From Roseomonas marmotae (lineage in GTDB: Bacteria > Pseudomonadota > Alphaproteobacteria > Acetobacterales > Acetobacteraceae), in contig NZ_CP061091.1 of NCBI RefSeq assembly GCF_017654485.1, forward strand, positions 1,563,501-1,627,500: a DNA stretch of 64,000 bases. Reading direction: 5' to 3'. How positions within the stretch are numbered: position 1 is the first letter of the stretch; each line of letters begins with the position of its first letter. Under the pieces are notes generated by a model. The model was not told where the DNA came from and did not search any database. It saw nothing but the letters and a program-made list of their open reading frames with translations. Below, piece after piece: positions 16,937 through 27,018 of the stretch. The translations under genes and the position numbers were made by a program.

Positions 16937-17767
16937 ATGCACAGCATCACGCTGGCTGACGGCACCCCCATTCCCACCCTGGGCCAGGGCACCTGGCGCC
17001 TGGGCGAGCGCGGCGCCGACCGTGGCGCGGAGGCCGCCGTGCTGCGGCTTGGCCTCGACCTCGGGCTGACCCTGATCGACACGGCCGAGATGTATGGCGA
17101 TGGTGGGGCGGAGGAGGTGGTGGGCGAGGCCATCGCCGGCCGGCGGGAGGAGGTCTTCCTGGTCAGCAAGGCCTATCCGCAGAATGCCTCGCGCACCCAG
17201 TTGCCGCTGGCCTGCGAGCGCAGCCTGCGGCGGATGGGGACGGATGTGATCGACCTCTACCTGCTGCACTGGCGCGGTGCCGTGCCCCTGGCCGAGACGG
17301 CCGAGGCGATGGAGCGGCTGAAGGAGCAGGGCAAGATCCGCCACTGGGGCGTCTCCAACCTCGATGTCGCCGACCTGGAGGAGCTGGGTCCGCATCTGAA
17401 GAACTGCGCGGCGAACCAGGTGCTCTACAACCTGGAGGCCCGCGGCGTGGAATTCGACCTGCTGCCCTTCTGCCAGAACGAGTTGATGCCGGTGATGGCT
17501 TATTCCCCCCTGGGCCAGGGCGGCGCGCTGCTGCGCCATCCCGTGATACGCCGGGTGGCGGAGCGACAGGGGGCGACCCCGGCGCAGGTGGCGCTGGCCT
17601 GGACGCTGCGGAACCCCGGCGTCATCAGCATTCCCAAGGCTTCGAACGAGGCGCATCTGCGGGAGAACCTGGGCGCCCGGCTGATGGTGCTGACGCCGGA
17701 GGACCTGCTGGAACTCGATTCCGCTTTTCCGCCGCCGCGCCATAAGCGGTCGCTGGAGATGATTTGA
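16937..17767 (+). CDS. Aldo/keto reductase
   Basis: NADPH-dependent oxidoreductase of the AKR superfamily, 276 aa, close to the DkgA/YeaE type. The catalytic tetrad is visible: Asp and Tyr in LIDTAEMYGDGGAEE, Lys in FLVSKAYP, and His in DLYLLHWRG. NADPH contacts are in VISIPKASNEAHLREN. GAGGAGG sits five bases before the ATG. The substrate (2,5-diketogluconate, methylglyoxal or other carbonyls) cannot be told from sequence. Confidence 0.93.
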   Translation: MHSITLADGTPIPTLGQGTWRLGERGADRGAEAAVLRLGLDLGLTLIDTAEMYGDGGAEEVVGEAIAGRREEVFLVSKAYPQNASRTQLPLACERSLRRMGTDVIDLYLLHWRGAVPLAETAEAMERLKEQGKIRHWGVSNLDVADLEELGPHLKNCAANQVLYNLEARGVEFDLLPFCQNELMPVMAYSPLGQGGALLRHPVIRRVAERQGATPAQVALAWTLRNPGVISIPKASNEAHLRENLGARLMVLTPEDLLELDSAFPPPRHKRSLEMI

Positions 17768-17882
17768 GCGCCCCCGTCCGGAGAAAAAAACCAGGAATCC
17801 CGTGGGGCTGGCGCCTGCCACTCAACGAATCCTTCAGATATTGTGCGCCCGAATCGACCTGGGGTTGGGGCGTGGGGCGCGG

Positions 17883-18584
17883 ATGAGAGGGCGGTGGGGC
17901 TTCTTCCTGCATGGGATGGGCGGGGCGGCCATGGCGATGGGCCTGGGCGCCTGCGCCCGCATGCCTGGGCCGGAGGCCGGAGGCACCCCGGTGGCGCAGG
18001 TCGCCGCCACGGGCTTCGCGGCCGTGCAGGCCGGCGGCACGGCCCGTGGCGCCGCTGTCGCCTTCGACGAATGCCATGTGATGACCTGTGCCCATGTTCT
18101 GCCCGGAGATGATGCGGTGGTGCTGCGGCGCGGGCCGGATGGCGCGGAGGTCCGGCCCCTGCTGCTGCGCCGCAGCCGGCGGATGGATCTGGCGGTGATG
18201 CGCGTGCCCGCCGGCTTCCTGCTGCCGCCGCCACAGGCCACCGACGCGCCCCTTGAAGGGGAGGAAGTCTGGGCCGCCGGGGCACCGGCGTTGGGCAGCC
18301 CGGTGGCACGTGGCGTGGTGGAGGCGCCGGATGCCGTCATGCCCGGCTTCGGCCGGGGCTTCACTGCCCGGATGCCGGCGCTGATGGGTTATTCCGGCGG
18401 GCCGGTGGTGGATGCCGGTGGCGCGCTGATGGGCCTGACTTCTGCCCTGCCGGGGGGGCAGGGTGCCGGCATCCTGGCTTTCCTCGCCGGTGCCGACCTC
18501 GACGGGCTGGTGCGCGCGGAGCGTGCGGTCTTCGTCCTGTCCATCCGGCGTGCCGCAGACGAGGCCCGGCGGCTGCTGGTCTAG
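17883..18584 (+). CDS. Trypsin-like serine protease lipoprotein
   Basis: A 233-aa S1-fold protease. The N-terminus carries a signal with lipobox-like LGAC near residue 23. The triad is readable as His in VMTCAHVLPG, Asp in RRMDLAVMRVP and Ser in GYSGGPVVDAGG, as in DegP/HtrA-type domains. No PDZ domain follows, so it is a minimal form. The start was placed at the ATG that begins MRGRWGFFLHGMGG; an upstream ATG at 17802 would add 27 residues that do not look like a signal. Likely envelope-located; substrate unknown. Confidence 0.8.
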   Translation: MRGRWGFFLHGMGGAAMAMGLGACARMPGPEAGGTPVAQVAATGFAAVQAGGTARGAAVAFDECHVMTCAHVLPGDDAVVLRRGPDGAEVRPLLLRRSRRMDLAVMRVPAGFLLPPPQATDAPLEGEEVWAAGAPALGSPVARGVVEAPDAVMPGFGRGFTARMPALMGYSGGPVVDAGGALMGLTSALPGGQGAGILAFLAGADLDGLVRAERAVFVLSIRRAADEARRLLV

Positions 18585-18762
18585 GCGGCCATGTCCCTTT
18601 TCCCGGTTTTACAGCCTCCTCCAGCGGTTACATTCCCGTGCACGAAGCCGCGCGCGCGCCCGATTCCGCTGGACGTAAAGGCGTGGCACCCTTCAACCTA
18701 TTCGTCTCATTAAGAAGACCGGCGAAATAACCGGGTTTGAGCTGGGAAGCTGAAGGGAGAGC

Positions 18763-19203
18763 ATGATGGTCATCGGGAACATCCTGCACAGCAAGGGCAG
18801 CGAGGTGATCGCCGTCGGGCCCCGGGACAGTGCCATCGATATCGCCCGCACCCTCTCGCGGCACCGTATCGGCGCGGTACTGGTGCGGGACGAGGCGGGC
18901 GAGATCATGGGCATCGTCAGCGAGCGCGACATCGTCCGCTGCATGGCCGCCTCCGCCGAGACTGTGGCGCAGCAGTCGGCCACCGACCTCATGACCAAGG
19001 TGCTGCATACCGTCACGCCCCGCACCCTGATCGTCGAGGCGCTGGCCATGATGACCGACCGCCGCGTCCGCCACCTGCCCGTGCTGGACGGGGAGAAGCG
19101 CCTGGTCGGCATGGTCTCGATCGGCGACCTGGTGAAGGCGCGCATCGCGGAAGCCGAGCTGGAGGCCACCGAATTGCGGAACTACGTCTCCACCGCCGGC
19201 TGA
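18763..19203 (+). CDS. Tandem CBS-domain protein
   Basis: A small cytosolic protein (146 aa) made of two CBS motifs (about residues 12-65 and 77-135) that form a Bateman module. GIVSERDIVRCMA and VGMVSIGDLVKARI are the typical ends of each CBS repeat. Such modules bind adenine nucleotides and sense energy state. Alphaproteobacterial relatives are often annotated as inosine-5'-monophosphate dehydrogenase-like, but no IMPDH catalytic domain exists here. GGGAG precedes two adjacent ATG codons; 18763 is used. It appears monocistronic. Confidence 0.9.
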   Translation: MMVIGNILHSKGSEVIAVGPRDSAIDIARTLSRHRIGAVLVRDEAGEIMGIVSERDIVRCMAASAETVAQQSATDLMTKVLHTVTPRTLIVEALAMMTDRRVRHLPVLDGEKRLVGMVSIGDLVKARIAEAELEATELRNYVSTAG

Positions 19204-19651
19204 GCCGTCCCTGTCCGCGCCAGGATGTCAGGCCTTCAGGCGGCGGGCGGGCGAGGGGATGGTGGATGGATATTGCGCGGGGATATGCCGTCACCTGGGC
19301 CGTTATGATGGTCTCAGGAAGCTGCCTCGCTCATGCCCGCGAGAGGTGTGACGTTGCGAGCCTGCCCTGAGGATCATGGCCATGCTGCCCTCCGCCACTG
19401 CATGCGGAAGGCATGGGAAGCAGGGCTGGCCGGAGAGGACCGCGCCCGGGACATGGCCGAAAGCGAGCGGCCAGTGGCGCGGCGCGCTGGTCCCAACGGA
19501 ATGATAACGCATCCTGCATCCTCGGTGGTGCCGGGCGAGTTGGAGCAGCGGGCCGTATCGCGGGCGGCGCTTGCCGCAAGCCTTGCGCGACGGCTGATCC
19601 ACGTGATCCCATCGAGCCCGGTTGCCCGAGACATCTCCTGAAAGGATGCCG
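19204..19651. other. 448-bp intergenic region, no gene recognised
   Basis: The plus-strand open frame at 19333-19641 encodes an Arg/Ala-rich peptide without motif, signal or good ribosome site, and its frame is mirrored by open frames on the other strand, as expected in 70% G+C DNA. I see no convincing promoter, tRNA or hairpin with a U tract. Confidence 0.4.
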
Positions 19652-20173
19652 ATGAAACCGCCCAGTATCCCCCTGCACGAACCCGCGTGGCTTCGGGAGT
19701 TCAAGGCTTTCATCATGCGCGGCAGTGTTGTCGACCTGGCGGTCGGCATCATCATCGGCGCGGCCTTCACCGGCATCGTCAACTCGCTGGTGGAGGATCT
19801 CATCAACCCGGTCATCGGCCTGCTGATCGGTGGGGTCGATTTCTCCAACATATTCGTCGTGCTGAGCGGAGAGCGCGGGCCCTCGCTGGAGGCGACGCGG
19901 GAATCCGGCGCGGCAGTGCTGGCCATCGGCGCCTTCATCAATGCCGTCATCAAGTTCCTGATCGTGGCCCTGGCGATCTTCTGGCTGCTGCGGGCCCTGA
20001 CCAGGCTGCGCCTGCGCCAGGAGGAAGCGAAGGAGGCGGCAGGCCCCACGGCGGAGGAGAAGCTGCTGATGGAGATCCGCGACGAGATGCGCGCCATGCG
20101 CCAGGCCGGTGCCACGCCTCCGGTGGCGCGCGGAACCCCGGGGGTTCCCGGCACCGGAGGCACCGGCGCCTGA
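19652..20173 (+). CDS. mscL: Large-conductance mechanosensitive channel MscL
   Basis: Inner-membrane homopentameric channel that opens under hypo-osmotic stress. A 173-aa protein with the MscL N-helix and TM1 (FKAFIMRGSVVDLAVGIIIGAAFTGIVNSLV), a periplasmic loop, and TM2 (AFINAVIKFLIVALAIFWLLRAL). The cytoplasmic C-helix (EEKLLMEIRDEMRAM) is followed by a Pro/Gly tail (PGVPGTGGTGA) longer than in E. coli (136 aa). The start at 19652 is chosen because AGGA lies five bases upstream; an ATG six bases earlier overlaps that site. Confidence 0.95.
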   Translation: MKPPSIPLHEPAWLREFKAFIMRGSVVDLAVGIIIGAAFTGIVNSLVEDLINPVIGLLIGGVDFSNIFVVLSGERGPSLEATRESGAAVLAIGAFINAVIKFLIVALAIFWLLRALTRLRLRQEEAKEAAGPTAEEKLLMEIRDEMRAMRQAGATPPVARGTPGVPGTGGTGA

Positions 20174-20215
20174 TGTCAGGGCTGGCGCAACGCGCCGGCC
20201 CTGCTAGGAATACCC

Positions 20216-20608
20216 ATGCGCTTCAACCACCCACCCTCGGCCGATGACCTGCTGGAGATGGCGGAAATTGCCTTCGCCGCCATCCCGGAGGTGCTGCGGG
20301 AGGCGGTGCGAGGCACGGCCCTCCTGGTGGAGGAAGTGCCCGATGAGGAAACCCTCGCGGCCCTGGAACTCGAGCACCCCTGGGAGCTGACCGGCCTCTA
20401 CCGCGGCACGCCGCTGACGCAGAGGTCCAGCCTGGACGTGCCTGCCGTGCCGGATACGATCCTGCTCTACCGCGAGCCCATCCTGGTCGAATGGATCGAG
20501 ACGGGGGAGGATCTCTTCCGTCTGGTCCGCAATGTGCTGATCCATGAGATCGGCCATCACTTCGGCTTCTCCGACGAGGAGATCGCCCGGCTGGAAGGCG
20601 AGGGATGA
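20216..20608 (+). CDS. Metallopeptidase-family (zincin-like) small protein
   Basis: A 130-aa protein of the minimal zincin family (formerly DUF1025). The zinc signature is HEIGHHFGFSDEEI: HExxH with a downstream Asp as third ligand. No signal peptide, so it is cytosolic. Homologues are common in alphaproteobacteria and actinobacteria, and no substrate is established. Start ATG at 20216 is 43 bases after mscL, so it may be read from the same transcript. Confidence 0.88.
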   Translation: MRFNHPPSADDLLEMAEIAFAAIPEVLREAVRGTALLVEEVPDEETLAALELEHPWELTGLYRGTPLTQRSSLDVPAVPDTILLYREPILVEWIETGEDLFRLVRNVLIHEIGHHFGFSDEEIARLEGEG

Positions 20609-20632
20609 GCCGGCTGGCGCGGCGGCGCGCCT

Positions 20633-21229
20633 TCAGCCCGCCAGCGCCGCCCTGACGGCATCCCGCAGGGCGGGCAGCACCGTATCCTCGAACCAGGGCC
20701 GCTGCGCCGCCCAGGCGCGGGTGCGCCAGGAGGGATGCGGCAGAGGGAAACAGCCCCGCGCCAGTGGTCCGGCGAAATCCTGCACCGTCTGCCCGAGCGC
20801 GGCGGCGGCCTGACGCCCCAGCACCGTGCGGATGGCGTAGGTGCCGACCAGCAGGGTGAGGCGGATCTGCCGCATCGGCCCGATCAGCCGGGGGTGCCAG
20901 AGCGGCGCGCATTCCGGCCGGGGCGGCGCATCGCCCCCGCGCGGCATGCGGCCGGGATAGCAGAGCCCGGCGGGCACGATGGCGATGCGGCCGGCATCGT
21001 AGAAATCCTCCCGCTCCATCCCCAGCCAGGACCGCAGCCGGTCGCCGGAGGGGTCGTTCCAGGGGATGCCAGTGGCATGCACCCGGGTGCCCGGTGCCTG
21101 GCCGATAATCAGCAGGCGGGCGGTGGGGCTGACGCGGAAGACAGGGCGGGGGCCAAGCGGCAGGGCCGGGCCGCAGCGCGTGCAGGCGCGGGCGGCGGCG
21201 GCTGCTTCCTCCAGGGTCTCGGGGGGCAT
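20633..21229 (-). CDS. Uracil-DNA glycosylase superfamily protein
   Basis: About 198 aa with the UDG fold. Motif 1 is LLIIGQAPGTRVHATGIPWNDPSG and the terminal motif is FPLPHPSWR. The opening RACTRCGPALPLGPRP resembles families 4/5, but only one CxxC pair is visible, so an iron-sulfur cluster like that of family 4 is doubtful. Family members remove uracil or deaminated bases; some of this clade are uncharacterised. The start is uncertain: 21229 fits homologous N-termini, whereas 21301 would overlap the upstream copper-chaperone gene by 29 bases. Last gene of a minus-strand run that starts at tesA. Confidence 0.8.
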   Translation of the reverse strand: MPPETLEEAAAAARACTRCGPALPLGPRPVFRVSPTARLLIIGQAPGTRVHATGIPWNDPSGDRLRSWLGMEREDFYDAGRIAIVPAGLCYPGRMPRGGDAPPRPECAPLWHPRLIGPMRQIRLTLLVGTYAIRTVLGRQAAAALGQTVQDFAGPLARGCFPLPHPSWRTRAWAAQRPWFEDTVLPALRDAVRAALAG

Positions 21230-21272
21230 GCCGCGCAGATGGCCCGCCTTGCCCCCTGGCTCAAGCCTGGCC

Positions 21273-21773
21273 TCAGCCGCCGTGCCCGTGGCTGTGTCCA
21301 TGCTCCCGCCCGCCGCCGCCGCGCGAGCCGGCGGCTTCCACCGCCAGTTCCACCGGCACCTCTCCGGCCTTCTCGAAGACCAGGGTCAGCGGCACGCGGC
21401 TGTCCTTCACCAGAGGCTGCTTCAGGCCGATCAGCATGATGTGCAGCCCGCCTGGCTGCAGCGTCACGCTGGCGCCGGGGGGAAGGTCGATGCCCGGCAC
21501 GGGGCGCATCCGCATCACGCCGCCCTCCATGCTGTGGGTATGGATCTCGACGGTGCGGGCGATCACGGCACGGGCGCCGACCAGCCGGTCCGCGGTGCCG
21601 CCCTTGTTGGTCAGGGTCATGTAGCCGGCGCCGGTGATGCCGGCGGGGGCGGCGCGGCTCCAGGGATGGGCGATCTCGATCTCGCCCGCCTTGTAGCTAT
21701 GGGCCAGGGCAGGGATGGGCAGGGCGAGGCAGCCCGCGCCCAGGGCGGCGAGCAGGAAACGGCGGTGATGCAC
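21273..21773 (-). CDS. PCuAC-type periplasmic copper chaperone
   Basis: A 166-aa exported copper carrier for cytochrome oxidase assembly. The signal peptide is HHRRFLLAALGAGCLALPIPALAH. The mature part has the PCuAC copper site: His and Met in EIHTHSMEGGVMRMRP and the HxM of GGLHIMLIGL. The C-terminus is His-rich (REHGHSHGHGG) and may bind extra metal. A GTG start at 21773 fits best: GGAG lies eight bases upstream and gives the proper signal peptide. The longer in-frame extension reads as non-coding. It sits 56 bases downstream of a DUF2946-like gene, a pairing seen in copper loci. Confidence 0.88.
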   Translation of the reverse strand: MHHRRFLLAALGAGCLALPIPALAHSYKAGEIEIAHPWSRAAPAGITGAGYMTLTNKGGTADRLVGARAVIARTVEIHTHSMEGGVMRMRPVPGIDLPPGASVTLQPGGLHIMLIGLKQPLVKDSRVPLTLVFEKAGEVPVELAVEAAGSRGGGGREHGHSHGHGG

Positions 21774-21829
21774 GGGAAAGGCTCCGCTGATGCGGGTTGC
21801 GTGGGACGTGACAGCAGATTGGAAGGCTC

Positions 21830-22189
21830 TCACGCCCGCGGTGGGGCCCGCGCGGCATAGGCTTCGCCGGCCATCCGGTATGGTGGTGCGGCGCGAAGGG
21901 GCAGGGGGGCGGAGCCTTCCGCCAGTTGCCAGCCCGGCGCGCCGGGCGTGGCGGAATGCGGGGCCGGGCCCTGCGGCGGCAGGTGGCAGATGGCGCAGCA
22001 ATCGCCATGCTGCGAGGCGGGGCCGCCATCCTCCTGCCCATGGGCGGTCGTCAGCCCCCCGGCGGTGCAGATCGGGATCCCCCCGCTGCGCGCCAACTGG
22101 GCCAGCCCGTAGGCCGGCGCCGCCACGGCCTGCCAGAGCAGCAGCAGCGTGACCAGCAGCCGCGGCAATGGCGTCGGGCGAGGGTTCAT
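21830..22189 (-). CDS. DUF2946-like exported protein, probable copper-related
   Basis: A 119-aa protein with a hydrophobic signal (RLLVTLLLLWQAVAAPAYG), then PICTAGG, a His/Gln-rich stretch and GDCCAICHLPPQG. The CTA...CCxxC layout matches the DUF2946/DUF2946-like small exported proteins that travel with PCuAC and copper-handling genes. The Cys and His residues suggest metal binding. The C-terminal third is Pro/Ala-rich and featureless. It begins 12 bases after thpR and precedes the PCuAC gene on the same strand. Confidence 0.65.
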   Translation of the reverse strand: MNPRPTPLPRLLVTLLLLWQAVAAPAYGLAQLARSGGIPICTAGGLTTAHGQEDGGPASQHGDCCAICHLPPQGPAPHSATPGAPGWQLAEGSAPLPLRAAPPYRMAGEAYAARAPPRA

Positions 22190-22201
22190 GCGGGAACCGG
22201 A

Positions 22202-22771
22202 CTAATGCTCCGCAGCCCTGGCGGCAAGGCTCGCTCCCTCCAGCGCGTAATCCACCTCCGCCACGTAATGCGCCTGTTCCTTCCCGAGGCGGGAGGAATA
22301 GAGGCTGAAGTGGTTCACCGGCTGGGGCGGGGCGCGGAAGAGGTTATGCGCCTGCACGAAGGCGATCAGCTTGTCCGGCGCCGCCTTCTCGGTCCGTGCC
22401 AGCGTGACATGCGGGGCGAATTTCTTGCGCTCCGGCGGCAGCCCGGCACGCTGCAATGCCGTCTCCACCTTCGATTGCAGGTGGGAAAGGCGCTCGCACC
22501 GCTCCACCCCCGCGTAGAGGGAATGGATGCGTCCGGCCTTCTCGAAGACATTCACGCCGCGCAGCTTCAGCTCGAAGGGCTTGGCGCGGATGGTGGCCAG
22601 GGCTTCGTCCAGCTCATCGGCCAGCACATTCTCCACCTCGCCGATGAAGCGCAAGGTCAGGTGGTAGTTCTCGGGCGGTACCCAGCGGGCGCCGGGAATG
22701 CCGCCGGCCAGGCCGGCCAACTCATCCCGCGTGCCGTCGTCGATGGGCAGGGCCACGAACAGGCGCACCAT
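22202..22771 (-). CDS. thpR: RNA 2',3'-cyclic phosphodiesterase (2H family)
   Basis: A 189-aa cytosolic 2H phosphoesterase. The two catalytic HxTx motifs are HLTLRFIG and HVTLART. It begins MVRLFVALPIDDGTRDEL, as in E. coli ThpR/LigT. It hydrolyses 2',3'-cyclic phosphate ends to 2'-phosphates and shows low RNA ligase activity in vitro. The start lies three bases beyond the tesA stop, so the genes are translationally linked. Confidence 0.92.
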   Translation of the reverse strand: MVRLFVALPIDDGTRDELAGLAGGIPGARWVPPENYHLTLRFIGEVENVLADELDEALATIRAKPFELKLRGVNVFEKAGRIHSLYAGVERCERLSHLQSKVETALQRAGLPPERKKFAPHVTLARTEKAAPDKLIAFVQAHNLFRAPPQPVNHFSLYSSRLGKEQAHYVAEVDYALEGASLAARAAEH

Positions 22772-22774
22772 GGG

Positions 22775-23477
22775 TCAGCCCTCTCCTTGCCTGGCCTTGC
22801 GGACCCGGGCGAGCAAGTCCTGCACCGGAGGCATCATGCGGCGGATCATCTCCTCCACGCCCTGCGGATTGGGATGGATGCGGTCCGGCTGGTTCAGTGC
22901 CGGCTCCCCCGCCACCCCCTCCAGCAGGAAGGGATAGAAGATCACTTCGGGATGCGCCCTGGCCAGGTTCTGGAAGGTGGTGCTGAACTCGCGCCCGTAA
23001 TCGGCGCCCAGGTTGGGCGGCGCCAGCATGCCGGCCAGCAGCACGGGCAGGCGCCTCGCCTTCAGCCGGGCCAGGATATCCTCCAGATTGGCTTGCGAAT
23101 CCCTGGGCGGCAGGCCGCGCAGCCCGTCATTGCCGCCCAGCGCCACGATCACCGCGTCCGGCCGGTCGGCCAGCGCCCAGTCCAGCCGGGACTTGCCGCC
23201 CGCCGTGGTATCGCCGGAGACGCCGGCATTGATCACGCGCACCGCCTCGCCGGCGGCCTTCAGCGCGGCCTCCAGCTTCACCGGCCAGGCCTCGGCCTCC
23301 GGCAGGCCATAGCCGGCGGTGATCGAATCGCCCAGGATCATCAGCTTCAGCGGGGCAGGCGCCTGGGCCTTGGCCATGCGGATACCGCCGGCGAGAAACA
23401 GTCCGATACCGAGCGTGGCCTTTCCCAACGCGGCCCTCCGGCCCAACTTGTGGTTCATGCCCGATGCCACGAACCCC

Positions 23478-23479
<2 letters not shown>
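22775..23479 (-). CDS. tesA: GDSL arylesterase / acyl-CoA thioesterase I-like
   Basis: Exported SGNH hydrolase, 234 aa. Block I is ILGDSITAGYGL (nucleophile Ser), block III is ALGGNDGLRG, and block V is DRIHPNPQG (Asp and His). A signal peptide with twin arginines (LGRRAALGKATLGIGLFLAGG) leads to cleavage after KAQA. The start at 23479 is supported by GGGGAGG six bases upstream. As in E. coli, tesA is divergent from the ybbA-ybbP transporter genes; here the two starts interlock with no spacer. Confidence 0.9.
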
Positions 23480-24199
<720 letters not shown>

Positions 24200-24203
<4 letters not shown>

Positions 24204-26722
24204 GCGGCCATCTGGCGCTTGGCCTGCGCTTCGCGCGGCGGGAGCTGCGCGGCGGCATCAAAGGCCTGCGGATCGTCCTGGCCTGCCTGGCGCTGGGGGT
24301 GGCCGCCATCACCGCCGTCGGCGTGCTGCGCGCGGCGACCGAGGCCGGGCTGGCCGAGGACGGCGCCCGCATCCTGGGCGGCGACCTCGCCATCCGCGTC
24401 TCCCACCGCCCCATGCCGCAGGAGGCGCGGGACTGGATCACCGGCCATGGCGGGCGGCTGTCCGAGATCATCGAGATGCGCGGCATGGCCATCGCCCCCG
24501 GCGGCGACCGCACGCTGGTGGAACTGAAGGCGGCCGACAACGCCTACCCCCTCTATGGCCGGCTGGAACTGGACCCGCCCGATGCCCGCCTGACGCCTTC
24601 CGCGCCCGGCGCCGAATACGGCGTGGCGCTGGAGCCGCTGGTGGCCGAGCGTCTGGGCCTGAAGATCGGCGACCGGCTGCGGCTGGGCGAGGCGGGCTTC
24701 ACCCTGGCCGCGCTGATCCGGACGGAGCCGGACAAGGTGGCCAGCCCCGCGCTGCTGGGGCCGCGGGCGCTGATCCCGATGGCGGCGCTGGAATCCACGC
24801 GCCTCGTCCAGCCCGGCAGCCTGGTGCAATACGAATACCGCGTGGCGCTGCCGCCGGGCATCTCGCCCCAGACCTTCGCGCGGGACCTGCAGGCGGCACA
24901 TGACGATGGCGGCTGGCGGGTGCGCGATGCCAGCCAGGCGGCACCGGGGGTCAACCGCGTGCTGGACCGCGTCGCCTCCTTCCTGACCCTGGCGGGGCTG
25001 ACGGCGCTGCTGGTGGGCGGCATCGGCGTGGCGACGGGGGTGCGGAGCTGGCTGGACCAGCGCGCCCGCACCATCGCCACCCTGCGCTGCCTGGGCGCGC
25101 CGCCCGGCACCGTCTTCGCCACCTACATGATCCAGGTGCTCGGCCTCTCCGTGCTGGGCATCCTGCTGGGGCTGGTGGCGGGGCAGGGGCTGGCGCTGCT
25201 GGCGGCGCAGCTTCTGGCCAGCGCCATGCCGGTGCCGCCGCGCATCGGCTTCTTCCCCTGGACGCTGGCGCAGGCGGCACTCTACGGCATCCTCACTGCG
25301 CTCTCCTTCTCCCTCTGGCCTCTGGGTCGTGCACGGGAGATTCCGGGCGCCGCGCTGTTCCGCGACACGCTGGCCCCCCGCGCGGCGCGGCCGCGCCTGT
25401 CCCTGCTGCTGATGAACGCGGCGGCGGTGCTGGCGCTGGTGGCGCTGGTGGTGGGCACGGCGGCGCAGCCGATCTTCGCGCTGGCCTTCTGCGCCGCCGC
25501 CGGGGCCACGCTGCTGGTCTTCCGCCTCGGCGCCGCCGCGCTGATGGCCCTGGCCCGGCGCCTGCGGGCCGGGCAGAGGCCGGCGCTGCGGCTGGGCCTG
25601 GCCAATCTGCACCGTCCGGGCGCGCCCACCGCCCTGCTGCTGGTGGCGCTGGGCATCGGCCTGACCACCCTTTCGGCCCTGGCGCTGATCGAGGGTAATC
25701 TGCGCCAGCAGATCAGCTCCCAGATCCCCGCCGCCGCGCCGAATTTCTACTTCATCGACATCCAGTCCGATCAGGTGCCGCAATTCGACCGCCTGACCGC
25801 CGGCCTGCCGGGGGTGCGGGAGGTGAAGCGCGTGCCCTCGCTCCGGGCGCGCATCGTCTCGGTCAAGGGCGTGCCGGCGGAGGAGGTGCAGACCACCAAC
25901 GACACGCGCTGGGCGCTGCGCGGCGACCGCGGCCTGACCTATGCCGCCACGCCGCCTGACGGCACGCGCGTCGTCGCCGGCCAGTGGTGGGCGCCGGATT
26001 ACGACGGGCCGCCCCTGCTCTCGCTGGATGCGGCGCTGGCCGAGGGCTGGAATGTCGGGCTGGGCGACGAGATCGTGGTGAATGTGCTGGGCCGCGACGT
26101 GCCGCTGAAGATCGCCAGCCTCCGGCAGATCGAGTGGCAGGGCCTCGGGCTGAACTTCGTCCTGATCGCCTCGCCCGGGCTGCTGGAGCGGGCGCCGCAT
26201 ACGCATATCGCCACCCTCTATGGCGATGCCGCGCAGGACGCCGCCGTGCTGCGCGCGGTGACGGACACCTTCCCCAATGTCTCCGGCATTCGCGTGCGGG
26301 ATGCGCTGGAGACGGTGGGCGCGCTGATGGAGCGGCTGGGCACCGCCATCTCTGCCGTGGCGGGGGTGACGCTGCTGGCGGGCGGGCTGGTGCTGGCCGG
26401 GGCCATGGCCGCCGGGCAGCGGCGCCGCGTCCGGGATGCCGTGGTGCTGAAGGTGATCGGCGCTACCCGGGCCCAGGTGCGCCGGGCCTGGATGGTGGAA
26501 TTCGGGCTGCTGGGCCTGACCGCCGGCCTGCTGGCCGCCGGTATCGGCACCGCAGCGAGTTGGGGCGTGGCGCGTTACGTCATGCGGACGGACTGGATTT
26601 TCCTGCCCGGCACCCTGGCCGTGACGGTGCTGGGCTGCACCGTGCTGACGCTTCTACTGGGCTATGCCGGCACGGCTCTGGCGCTGCGGGCGCGCCCCGC
26701 GCCGCTGCTACGCAATGAATGA
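24200..26722 (+). CDS. ybbP: FtsX-like ABC permease, YbbP type
   Basis: An 840-aa inner-membrane permease with ten predicted helices. It has an N-terminal anchor (ALGVAAITAVGVLRAATEAG), a periplasmic domain, FtsX module 1 (about 250-400, GGIGVATGVRSWLDQRARTIATLRCLGAPPGTVFATY), a middle segment, a second periplasmic domain, and FtsX module 2 at the C-terminus (KVIGATRAQVRRAWMVEFGLLG). It starts inside the ATPase stop (ATGA). Length and domain order fit E. coli YbbP (804 aa). Probably exports lipid-like or envelope-stress compounds with YbbA. Confidence 0.92.
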
Positions 26723-27018
26723 GGCGGTGGTGCCGGCGCCCGGAGGCCCGCTGGCACCATCCTTCGCAGGTTGTGCCTTGCGCCCGCCGCGTTGCTACGA
26801 TCTTCTGACGGAAGCGGATGGCTGAAAGGCTCTGGCCCTCTCCTCCCGCCGCCGCACGAGATGAGCGGGGATTAAGGCACTGTCACGCCTGGCAATTCGG
26901 GTACGGCAGGGTGTAACGAAGCGCAAACCGTGCCGAATCCAATTGAACAACATTACCGTTAGTCCATATTAGTGCTCATACGTGGGATCATCCCGCGATC
27001 GGAGGAGTTTTCGCCGCC
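26723..27018. other. 296-bp intergenic region before the Bax-inhibitor-1 gene
   Basis: Drops to a lower G+C content from about 26880 on, unlike its surroundings. It contains the promoter candidate listed separately and a GGAGGAG ribosome site at 27001-27007. No open frame looks coding. Confidence 0.5.
26943..26972 (+). promoter_or_regulatory. Candidate sigma-70-type promoter for the Bax-inhibitor-1 gene
   Basis: TTGAAC at 26943-26948 and TATTAG at 26967-26972 are separated by 18 bases in an A+T-rich island. Transcription would begin near 26980, giving a leader of about 40 bases before the ATG at 27019. Based only on consensus match. Confidence 0.5.

Noticed and set aside
19333..19641. 102-codon frame before mscL
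   Set aside because: No ribosome site, domain or signal; composition is like the neighbouring spurious frames.
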